A DNA stretch of 64,000 nucleotides from Phymatolithon calcareum. Its lineage: Eukaryota > Rhodophyta > Florideophyceae > Hapalidiales. This document shows positions 54,268 through 64,000 of this stretch, piece after piece. Under the pieces are notes generated by a model. The model was not told where the DNA came from, searched no databases, and was given only the letters and a program-made list of their open reading frames with translations. The stretch covers positions 2,108,001 through 2,172,000 of the forward strand of contig OZ345373.1 in assembly GCA_977006965.1 (NCBI GenBank), written 5' to 3'. Position 1 is the first letter of the stretch; the number at the start of each line of letters is the position of its first letter. The translations under genes were made by a program, and so were the position numbers.

Positions 54268-54693
54268 CTATTCGAGGTCGTCGCAGAATAGGATTGTGAA
54301 GAGCAGTACTTGATCGAGTGCTTTCTCAGTCACCTTAGTCTTCTCTTCAGTTAGGCTGTATCTTCCAAGGTACTCCTTGAGATCGTTCATAAGAGCTGGT
54401 ACGTTATCCCTGAATGTATTTTCGAGAAGTGTGGTACTCATCGGGGGGGGGGAACGCCGGAATGCCCATTTCACTGCCAATTGGCGCTGCCTTGCTCTCG
54501 GAAGTCGGATGATTACCGGAGAGAACCCGGGAAGATCGTAAGCATTTTTTCTCTTTCTTTTGGACTCCAAGAGGTCTCCTTCGTCTTTGAAGAGCAAGAC
54601 CTTTAGTGCTTTCTCTGAAATTACTTCCTTGAGATAGGGCAGTGCTGTGTCAAAAGGGTCATGTGTTATCATTGCCGAAATGTCTCGACTCAC
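54268..54693 (-). pseudogene. LINE-type C-terminal module, minus-strand copy
   Basis: A 141-codon frame ending PALMNDLKEYLGRYSLTEEKTKVTEKALDQVLLF. It aligns by eye with the C-termini at 51,645-51,850 and 56,457-56,942: an Arg-rich helix with a Leu-x-x-[KR]-Trp core, a Pro-rich turn, then two helices ending in L-D-x-V/I-L. No RT motifs are attached on this copy. Confidence 0.5.
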
Positions 54694-55329
54694 CCATTAT
54701 AATTCCTCAAAGACCCTTTCTTCCCTTGAGCAGGCCAATAGGTTCCGTTTTCTATTTCTGGCTCGCTCCACAACAAGTCTCCTTTTTTCTGCATTGTGTA
54801 TAAGGCAAAGAAGGCGAAGACTTGCAGTTCGGTTTTCTGCGACCGGGCCAAACACTTGTGGGAGAAATGTCTTCTCCACTTCTGTAATTGCTGTCTGTAC
54901 TCAGCGTCCATGGTGTCAGGTGCATGGCTACTGCTGCATTTGCGGCAGCAGCCGGAGTGGGAGCCGCGTAAGGACATGTTTCAAGTGTATGACATGTCAT
55001 GTGCCTCTTTGCGTGCGACCGAAGGCGGGTGATCAGAAAAGCTGTTGGAGTACGTGGCACGAATCTTCTACACTTACACAGCGTATAAGAGAGAAGATAC
55101 CGAGAGGAAGAGATTACAGTCGTGCTTCCCAGGAGTCTTCTTAGAATTTAGAAAGAGTAACAGACCAGAATTCTTAGACGCTGGATCACTAAAGTACTAT
55201 TATACTGGATTCATGGGAGAACAAGTAAAGACGTACAGAGGACCAGAAAATATGGGAGAATTGCCACATCGAGAGACAGAAGGAAGGTTAATGAGCTTAT
55301 GTAGTCAGTCTTTAAAGCTTAATGTTTAA

Positions 55330-56456
55330 AATGCAGCCCGTGATTGAACGCCCTCAAGGGGTCATTTAAGGTAAAAGTTCGAAGTTTAGTGGCTGCGATT
55401 CACCATGGCTGGCATAAGTCTGCAGCTCAACTAAATGCAGAGTACATCCGTATTAGACCGTGCACGAACCAGTCCGAACTTTTTGTGTGGTTTTGGCGCC
55501 CGAAAAATGACCGTTCATAAATAAATATTGCACAAACCATGTTTTTTCATAATTGTGGTTACTATGTGCCTTTCAAAGGACCACTGTAGTGATCATTTGA
55601 CTTTTTGCGTCAAAGCGGACAACTAAAGTAGGTTCAGATGCTCGGCAATGCCAGGTCTCTAGTACAAGATTGGCGCCGTTGTTAGCTAAACGGACTTCGC
55701 GAGCGGATAAAACAAGTCACAAGCTACCATACCTGTTCATTTCATGCTCAGCAATACATTTTGGACGAATTTGCAACACAAAATAGAAAATGACCACTAC
55801 AGTGGTCATTTTTTCCAACAGTAGGGATATGACAGTGCAAAGAATTTTGCTGCATCATTTTGCAATTGATGCAGCAAAATTCTTAAGCTGGGGGGGAGAA
55901 ATACAATTCTGTATGTATTTATTTTAGAAGCCATCAACGCCGGCACACGCCAACACCGGAGCAGTTTCGCATTGCATTGTAACCCTTCCGAGGAAGACTA
56001 AATGTATCGCCTCCATCATCGCACGATCATCTCCTCTTTCATCTTGATTTCTACCATCATTAATTTGTCCATCGCGTGTTTCACTTCCTCTTCTGCTCTG
56101 TCATCCATCGCAAAAGCTGCGGCAATAGTTACTCCAGCGTCGAGTATGTTTCATCTTCCGCATCGAGGAATTCCTATCTTCTTCTACCTCACGCAATGCT
56201 TTCGTTTGCAAACAGGATTGTTTCGGATTCCCAGATTAAGATTCTTTCCATTCAAAATGTCTCTTACCTATACTATCTTTTTCTTCATATATTCTGATAC
56301 CATGGACACCCAAAGTAGAGCATGAGATCAATAAGATAGTCTCGATGTTCTTCAGTCAAATATTTGGAAAACCTGGAAAAAAGAGCGCGGAAAGGAGCAG
56401 AACAAAGCGCCGCTTTGTAATGCCAAAAGACAGAAGAGACATCCTAGCACGAATTT
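55330..56456. other. AT-rich stretch with two hairpins
   Basis: No supported gene. Hairpins: AAAATGACCACT/AGTGGTCATTTT (55787-55798, 55801-55812) and an 18-bp perfect arm pair 55840-55857 / 55867-55884. A degraded half of the first hairpin motif lies at about 55,577. A plus-strand frame from 56,002 is unassigned. Confidence 0.45.
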
Positions 56457-56942
56457 GTGCGAAGACTCATGAGGCGCTTAGATAATGTCGAGTCAAAACC
56501 GTTACCAGAGCAAGATCCCAAGAAGATACAGAACGCAAGAGTGGATGTGACCCACGCCAAAGCAAACCGGCACCTTGCCAGGGCTGCAAAAGAAATCCTG
56601 GCTAGCATAAATATCAAGCAGTACCAAAGAAAAGTATCCTGGCAGCCGCCACTAAAGTTGGAAAAGACGAAAAAACGCCCTCTACCGCACACCAGGACAA
56701 CACTACAGCCACATTTTTGTTTCCAGGCAAGGAGATACACAACACTCTCCAAAAAATGGTCCTTTGGAACATTTCCGCTAATGAGCACCTTGGAGCTCAT
56801 AGAACTTACAGGCGCTGTCGAAGATATTAAGACATGCCTATCAAAAGACAAACAATCATTCGAAGAAAGTGCCTACACAAGAAGAGGACTTGACAAAGTC
56901 CTTGCCATGTTTCAAGCGGCCGAAGCTGCGGCTGAAACATGA
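56457..56942 (+). pseudogene. LINE-type C-terminal module, plus-strand copy
   Basis: A 161-codon frame. The last 65 residues (RRYTTLSKKWSFGTFP...GAVEDIKTCLSKDKQSFEESAYTRRGLDKVLAMF) match the module at 51,650-51,850 and 54,268-54,500. The upstream part is Lys-rich (LEKTKKRPLPHTRTT). No RT motif is present in this frame. Confidence 0.5.
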
Positions 56943-57274
56943 AATCATCCGGCTCATTCCCCGCCGACTATGTGTGATCCAGTATAGTGGAATATTTTTC
57001 CCCCTCGAGGCCCAATTATGGGTCAGAGGTAGGTTTTGGTATTCCACCAGTTCGAGTCGCACGCGACCATGGAAACGTTCAATCAAGAAAGACGCTTTCC
57101 TTGGCCGTATGGCCTTCCCAAAGTTGCCCAATGTGTCTGCAGATGCCTTGGTACCTTTTAAATATAAACTTGTAACGAACGCGTTGGTAGTGCGTCGTAA
57201 AGTGTGTCACAGAGACACAATAGAGGGCACCAAGCTCAGTAAAATCGTCTGTGAGGGTTCGTTATTCGGAAAGG

Positions 57275-58178
57275 TGTCGTAGCGCGCGCTGTTACGTCGC
57301 TGTCCCAAGACGGTCTCTTTTTCCTCTCGCGACTGTACGCCGCACAAGTTGGATCGCGATAGTCATGCTGCTCGTGGTAGGTGATCTGCTGGGCCATACT
57401 TGCACGTGTCTCTCGTGTGTCTATGCGCTGCATCGCTATCTTTTGCGTAGGTTGTAGTATATGAGCTAGTTAGTTCCTTCCTTTGAGTAAAGGAATGTGG
57501 GGGAGTTCTGGATTTCGGCCCGAATGCTCGGCTCGTAGCACGCTCAACGTCGCCTGCACGGCCCTTCGACTATGCGGAGTCGGAACTCTTCCCAACCTTC
57601 ATGGACGCAATCGTCGTCATGCAAGCCAGCACGGAGACAACTGCGCTCAAGTTCCCTTTTCCGTTTTTCGTGCGTCTGTACCAAGGCTGACGGCCAAGCC
57701 ATGGTCGCCGCCTGAAGACGACGTCGTCCCGGCCCGTCTTTTCCTTGTTCCCTTCTTTTGTTCGTCTTGTCGTAAGAGGCGCAGTGTCGTCCGTTCGGCT
57801 ATCACCAAGCTCATCTTTCCCCATTCGCGAAGGCTCGCGCTCGTGTTGGTTCCGCTCGACCGCTGGAGTTCCCGCAAGGCTACCGCGCTTATCCTCATCA
57901 CCTGGAGGATTGCGTTGCTCTCGTTGAGCTTTCGAAGCCCAGTACGGCGCAGCCTTGCGCCCGTGTCTGATCACCACACCCGCTTGTGTTCCCGAAAAGC
58001 CATGGAGTGCTCCGATGCTGATCTACACGCTTACTCTCTCTGTTTTATCCTGGAGGTTTTGTTTGCTTGTCTTTCTTTCCTCCTCTTTTGTCTTGTCTCT
58101 CCAGCTCTTTTCTTCTCTCTCCTCTCTTGGGCTTTTCTCCCCCATGTGGCGTCGGGTTCTTTGAAGCCTGGCGATACA
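57275..58178 (-). mobile_element. second copy of the 1-kb LTR, opposite orientation, decayed
   Basis: 904 bp matching 26,004-27,072 in reverse complement, including the segments around CTGTCCCAAGACGGTCTC, GTAGTATATGAGCTAG and TGTGGCGTCGGGTTCTTT. The ends are TGTCGTAGCGCG and GGCGATACA, with small changes from the intact termini. No 5-bp target duplication is seen and the U3 tandem repeat is single. Confidence 0.75.
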
Positions 58179-60379
58179 GGTGCGCCCGTGGAGACGGTGA
58201 GTGTCTCCACTATTGTGTTGTGTGTTGGGTGCGTGTTGGGTGTTTTTCTCTCTGCTCGCTATTCTACGTGAACTAGGCGTGCCATTTTACTAAAATCTCT
58301 CGGAGGTGCACAGCGATGATTGGCTAACGAGCAGTGAAAAGGTTTCGCTGAGGGGCGCATCATAATGCCCACTCAAAGGCATTACACCCCCTGCTTTGAA
58401 GGAACGACAGGATAGTTGTCGTTTCCAACAACGCGTCCGCGCGCGAAGAAGACATTCGCGCGGAATGGTCAAGGTGGAGCGTTGAGATACTGGTATGATG
58501 CAGTGATTAGGACAGGTGTCTGTCGTGTCGAATTATTGTCGTATGACAAAAAAGTTGATAATTGTCGCCACGTGTCTAAAGTGTCCAAAAAAATTTGGAA
58601 AACTTAGCGCTGGTTGGAAAAACACGTGTCATTTGCGCGAGATCGCACAGGATGTCTATATCAGAGGCCCCCAAGTGATCTTCGGGTTGAGGAGGAGACA
58701 GCTCACCCCAACCCACCAGCGAACTCGAAAAAATCTCGTTACACGGCCTGTACGTTCGCGTCTTGCTCCCCTGGGTGGACCGTCATGTCGGAAGTGGAAT
58801 CCCGTTGAGCTCGTCTTCGGCAAATCAAGGCACTTTGATTAAGTGCTTCCTCAGATAGATAGAGAGAAATCACGGCTGGAAAAACAAACTCCGGGATGAC
58901 TTCGGTCAAAAACGTCAACCGCCGGAGACAGAGCAAGACGAAGCAGACCGCGAAGAAGAGCACGTGCGGTGCAATGCCGCGGAAAGCGGTACCCAAGAAA
59001 GTTACGCGCTCTGAACAAATCATTGGAAGAATAGATCATTAACAAGAACGAATCCGGGTGTCGTTTCGGGGATGTCGTATTCCGAGCCCGAAATGCACGT
59101 TATCTGGGATAGTGGGTGGTTTGAATGCGACCGGACTCAGATAAGCCGTATTCGCAAGGGATATCGTCGAACAATGACGACATTCGAAGGATCTTTGGCC
59201 AAATCGTGTTCTGTTGGTGTAGAGATCGGCCAGAAGTCAAGTTTACTCGAGAAATCGCGTATTGATGGGGTTTCACTGAGTCGACTGTATTCGAAGACGA
59301 GTTCAATACCCTCAAGGTAAAAGACAACGTCTTGGATGTTGAAAAGATCTTCTACAATTCCTTGTATCGAATCGACGGTCTCAATCTGCCGCGCAACATG
59401 CGCTATGCGGATTTGAAACCGGGGTATTGTTACGGTGCCGCCAGCACGTCATCCAAATGGCACCATATCCTGCACTACACGTCCAAGATTCAAGTGGTGA
59501 AAGAACGCGAGGTGGTGTTGTTAAGCAAGAACGAAAGTCAACTGAACGTTCCGCGGAAAATACCGCTGCTCAAGTCTCTGGACTTGTTCGATATGTTCTG
59601 TACGGACAATCCGGAGAAGATACTCGTCATCGAGAGTGCGAGATGGGGACCGAAGTCGCGGTCAGCAAGCAGGTACTACCGCCGAAATGATCGCATTTGG
59701 CTGTCAAAAGTGGCTTTGAATGCATGTTGAGTGCCGTGATGAATAAGATATTTGCGCTCGGAAATGAGGAAATGGCGTCAGATGTGGGGTGTCTGTGTAA
59801 AATACGCACTGTCCGCTGTTTGCGAGATTTGGCGAAATGAGTCGAGTATGAAGTTCGCACATATCTTCTAACGGAATAGGAGGATACAGCATGCGGTGCA
59901 GCGGTGAGTAGGATTGGCCGGTGAACAATTGTCCTGGTATTTCCGTTATGCATCTTCTAGACACGAATTTCGTCATGTATCTCGCCTGCGTGGATGGTGA
60001 GAAGAAGCTATTGTACAACAGTATTGTGTAATATCCAATAAATTTGTGTACTGCGACTGTTAAGTGTTGCGTCGGAGATGGATACGTCATCGAGAAGATA
60101 TTCATTCGTCGTTTAGTGTCTGTCAGTACCAAGAATCGTGTGGGAAAGAAGCAGAAGCTGAACAGCGCCCAGAAAAGGCGTAAGAAGAACCGGACAGCGA
60201 AGTAAGAGATGTAATCGCGCCGTGTGTCCACGTGCTGTGGTCCATGATATGTTCTTGAATTGTAGTAGAAGTTCATGAAACGTGACACTTTGTTGAGTTT
60301 TTGGGAGTAGAACAGCTTGCTGCTGAGAATTGCGTTTGTGTCTCTGAGGCAGTATCAGTGAACCCCATGTCAGAGAAAA
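58179..60379. other. unassigned stretch with short protein-like runs
   Basis: A plus-strand frame at 59,332-59,730 (VEKIFYNSLYRIDGLNLPRNMRYADLKPGYCYG) and its upstream continuation in another frame look like a decayed coding sequence. The family is not recognised. Other frames are under 110 codons. Confidence 0.3.
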
Positions 60380-60545
60380 GATACGACAGCGGCTGGTTCG
60401 AATTCTGTCGTAGCCTGTGACGACAGCGGCTTTCGGTAGACTTCGTGCACGTATGACGGTCATGTTGAAGACAAAGTACGACAGTGGCTGGTCTGAGTTC
60501 TGTTGTAGCCTGATGACGACAGTGGCTCTCGGTGGCCGGTTGTGA
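60380..60545. repeat. two-copy tandem repeat, about 95-bp period
   Basis: A unit starting TACGACAGCGGCTGG (60,382) recurs as TACGACAGTGGCTGG (60,477). Each contains a second GACGACAG(C/T)GGCT about 40 bp on, so the block has a nested short repeat too. Confidence 0.7.
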
Positions 60546-63500
60546 TGATTGTACCTGAAGGGAGTGAAAAACAGTGACAGTGAGTCCTCTGAGGCTTCAT
60601 TTTTCTCGACTTCTCGAGCGTTCATTTCACAGAGTTCAAAACTACGACGCCTAAGACAATATGTGCTTGCTCAATTTTAAATGTTGTCTTGGTCCTAAAA
60701 CAGGGACTCATCATTCCCATATCATCAACTATAGTAAGGGTGCACATTAGTACAGAATCCGCTGTCTTTTCCGTTCGGAACATGCCCTGTCCAGTCGACA
60801 ATTTGCAGCATTCTTACGTAAGGTCTCCAGGTGTACGCTCCAGTGGCCAATAAATTAGAATAAGTAAGATCCAAGATTAGAGAACATCTAGGCCCTCGAA
60901 TCGCTGCTAGACCCATTAGGGGAAGGGAAAAATGAATAAATGAACGAAGAGCCAAGATTCTGCGCCATGATTCTATTTTCCCAATTTGCCATTCGGGTGA
61001 AATAGTTCCAAGGCGTTGATGTGCCCTGTTTTCTTGGGTATATTCGTGCTTATGGAAGAAAGGTGTTCAATTCCACCATTTAAAAGTAGCCTCGAAGCAC
61101 CCGTAAACTGAGCGATGCGTAGGGAGCTTTTCAACAAATACTTACTATTTCCCCTTTTCTTAGCTAAAGAGAAAAGAGAAATATGGGAGTAAAACATGGA
61201 AGCTCCACAGCGTGATGGGAGCGCAATGAACAGTAGAGAAACTTATATCGTGCAGTGCTCAGTGTTGCTGATTTCGAAGAGGATTCTCCATCGTGCGCCA
61301 TGTACTAGAACACAAGACATCCTGTCAGTTGAGTTCACGACTATACAGGAGTTCCACAGATAGGATTATCTGAGATCCTAAAATTTTCCGTCCGCCCTTC
61401 TGGCGGTGCGTTTTCGTGAGCTACGCAAAGGTAGGTCGCAACTGAGGAAGCATTGCCCGTTTCTTCGGAAGTCTGTGGAGCTTTTTTAAAACTTGCAAAA
61501 AAACTGGGCATTATGTAAGCCGGGACAAAAATTGTCCTCGTTGCTCACTGGTCAGCCTCGAACAACGACTTATGCAAGATAGGATAGAAATCATGTGCAG
61601 AGAAGGGGAAATGGATATTGACGATATAGTTGTAGAAGAGCTACCGGAATACAAAGCCAACAGATACGAAATGTCAATCAGGTGAAGCGGGAGAATTATT
61701 TTTCACTTTGTAGCTCCCCCAGGACCAGAGACAGATCTCAAAAGGTACTGGAGCCCACGCCGTCGAAGTGCTGTTGACGATTCTGACCCTTTACAGTCCC
61801 CTGCCCAGTGTACACGGCATAATGTGCAAAGATGGCCAACTGCCAAAAGATGAATCCTGAGATTTCCGTGGTTCTTTCCCAGTGTAAGATTGTGTGAGCT
61901 TGCAAAAGAATTTATTACGTATTACCTAATTCGTCAAGGACTAGTTCATCGTACCGGCAACTGACGCGAAGAAGTTGTATATATCCATTCGACAACTACA
62001 CTACTACAACACGTACTCTTCAAGACACGAAGTCACAGCATGTGGACAATTTTAATTTTTTTTCTACAGGTACTTGACCGAGCAATGCCGAGGAATTGCA
62101 ATTAAAGCGGCTGTAGATGGCATATCGAAAGGCAGACTCTGAGCAGAGGAAAACTCTTTTCCTCAGCAAGTTCTTGATTACATTCTAGTCGTGTTTTCGG
62201 CTGTCAACGGAAGAGTGAGAGTCCTTGCAAATATGAAATTGTGGGGTGACCTAAGACTGTCGAATATTTCTTCGGATCAAGGTCAATTAGTGAGGCAAAG
62301 AACGAGTTTTCGAATCCTGTCCCACCCAACTGTTAAAACTCAAACAGCACCTTAGCCAATCGAAATGCGGTGGTCTATTCAGTTGCAAAATAATTTAACA
62401 AAAGAAATATTATATAAGCGAAGGTCTGAATTGCAGATGAAGTCAAAGATTGGTGTTTGATTTCACGCAAGCATTTGTGCAAGGAGTCCAGAGTTGGTAT
62501 TTGGTCGGGTTCCAACAAATGATCAAATATTAACTGCGCAGCTAAAAGGGCTTTGTTGGGGGGTGTTGAATGCGTTCAGTGAATGGAGTCGAGAAGTGGA
62601 AGCTATGCAGCTGAACTTGTCGGGAATGCCAGTGGAAGCAAGTAAGAGAATTCCGACCATCACTGCGCAAGTATGGCCCATTTTTATTAAAACATCTATA
62701 TTTCTTCTTCCGTTCAATGAGCCAAGATGGAAAAACAGTGTTTGTCTTCATCTGCTCTACAAGGTGTTTCGATCATTTTCAAGTACCGTCGTCTTTTCTA
62801 GGAGTAAAAATAACGAAACCTCGAACCCCATATTGTAGCAAGAAAGGGATATATATATATGTCTCAAGCCAATGATATCTCAGAAATCTTGAGGGCGCAC
62901 ATGGTCTTGTTTTTTGCGTCAGATTGGCAAACAATCGTAAAGATTTTTTGCCAATCTGCTGATAACTTAAAATATGGGAGATGCTGCTCAGAAACATGCA
63001 TCTCGTACGACGGTAAGCAAACTATCTGGGACATTTTCTTTCCCTCAACAGGCTCTTACGACTGGTCAATGCGTTCTGGACAGTCAATTCAATCGAAAAT
63101 TATCTTTGATATGGGCCCTGTGTCGCGCGAGCTCTCGAGGTCAAGATCTCATTCTCCGGCGATCATACACCGGCCTACAGTAAGTGTTGTTTCGGCTATG
63201 GAACGGTGGCCAATTGTTGAGCTGTAGATCAGAGTGAAGATGCCATTTGCTTTGCAGTCACCATGATGGCAAAACAAATAGCATTCTGGAAATGCAACTT
63301 CAGCACGTGCTCTAAATCCAGTGCTTACATCTCACGATTCTTGTAAGTGATGGCAATTATCTACACCGCAGCGGAATTCAATTTGCTTTGAATATTGTTA
63401 CGAAAATTTACAATTAAAGAGGAAAAGGATGGTATCCTCACAGATTGAGATATGGCGGCAAACGGCTCTGATGTCGTACACACCGTAAATGGACACAATC

Positions 63501-63783
63501 TCCTCCTCGTGGGTCCACCATAAATTTGACGCTATAGCAGTACGTTGCATTTACAGTGGCGAATACGACCCAGCAGAGCAATCCAAAAGCGGAAACCTTC
63601 GCAGAAGAAAACCCTTCATTTCGTCGAACCATGTTCTCCAGGGCAACGCATCAACCCCCGCTCGCTATTCTTCACCTCCTTAAGAGAATCGACAACGCCT
63701 TCTCATCGATCGCTCCAGCACACACACGCGTCTAAACTGCTATCCAATCACTCAGAGCAGATAAATTTGAGCGTTATTCCGAC
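60546..63783. other. unassigned AT-rich stretch
   Basis: No intact gene. A protein-like run at 61,593 (MCREGEMDIDDIVVEELPEY) resembles one at 33,095. A hairpin lies at 62,920-62,958 (CAGATTGGCAAA/TTTGCCAATCTG). A 114-codon frame at 62,494-62,838 is unassigned. The last 300 bp should contain the promoter of the partial gene at 63,784. Confidence 0.35.
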
Positions 63784-64000
63784 ATGACGCAAGTACTCGG
63801 TCTCATCATCTTCGCATGTATCATTGCGTCCGCCTTCTCCGCAACTATCATCGCGAATCCAGAGCCAAAGATATGCCCGAGCGCACCACGCCGGGGAAAG
63901 TGGGGTCGCATCCGCATCCCCGTCACCGGCATGACGGTAGCCCCCTGGGAGGCACCATTCCAGAGACAGTGTCTGTCGTGGAGTGCCATGAAAGCGAAAG
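63784..64000 (+). CDS. N-terminus of a putative secreted protein (runs off the window)
   Basis: ATG at 63784 opens a frame that stays open to the last base. The first 20 residues (MTQVLGLIIFACIIASAFSA) are a typical signal peptide: a short polar start, a hydrophobic core, and small residues before a likely cleavage site. The following sequence contains two Cys (PKICPSAPRRGKWG and FQRQCLSW), fitting an extracellular protein. The codon use is GC-rich, like the island genes. No family can be named from 72 residues. Confidence 0.5.
   Translation, partial: MTQVLGLIIFACIIASAFSATIIANPEPKICPSAPRRGKWGRIRIPVTGMTVAPWEAPFQRQCLSWSAMKAK

Noticed and set aside
1-64000. CRISPR arrays, bacterial operons, phage genes, rRNA genes
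   Set aside because: None seen. The intron-bearing genes, Pol III signals and retrotransposons are eukaryotic, and no regularly spaced repeat array is present.

Overview
The window is eukaryotic nuclear DNA, most likely from a red alga. A florideophyte of the Chondrus type is my best guess, from gene style rather than any marker gene. The host genes are GC-rich and mostly single-exon; one 86-bp GT-AG intron is visible. They sit close together in an island of about 10 kb, surrounded by degenerate transposable elements of several classes. A nuclear tRNA-Lys gene carries an extra intron at a non-canonical site, which is best known from red algae.

Layout. 1-2.6 kb: one uncertain membrane-protein ORF. 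2.6-8.0 kb: a complete but dead Ty1/copia element with two LTRs, a 5-bp target duplication, a half-tRNA-iMet primer site and a gag-pol reading frame broken by many stops. 8-16 kb: mostly unassigned, with pogo/Tigger-like terminal repeats at 14.2-15.2 kb. 16.8-24.5 kb: a decayed TNP2-like transposase and three long ORFs of unknown function. 26.0-27.1 kb: a solo LTR with intact target duplication; a second copy in opposite orientation lies at 57.3-58.2 kb.

The host gene island runs from 28.8 to 38.7 kb. In order it holds: tRNA-Lys(CUU) with two introns (-), a DnaJ-type zinc-finger protein (+), uracil-DNA glycosylase with one intron (-), an unknown basic protein (+), a repeat-derived stretch, PAN3 (+), a CysQ-like 3'(2'),5'-bisphosphate nucleotidase (-), and a DJ-1/YajL-type protein with a probable transit peptide (+). 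These are housekeeping functions (base excision repair, mRNA deadenylation, PAP removal, glyoxalase/deglycase-type stress protein, probable plastid chaperone). They do not form one pathway; the shared features are tight spacing and divergent or convergent pairing.

From 39 to 57 kb the sequence is largely non-LTR retrotransposon (LINE) debris. One LINE reverse transcriptase is split at its GVPQG motif by a 6.1-kb LTR retrotransposon (44,712-50,851). That element has a perfect GGGTC target duplication, and its own RT/RNase H/integrase core is deleted. A pair of tRNA-derived SINE-like repeats lies at 42.4 and 43.3 kb. Many near-perfect short hairpins are scattered through the non-genic DNA. 58-63.7 kb is mostly unassigned. 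The last 217 bases start a gene for a putative secreted protein that runs off the edge.
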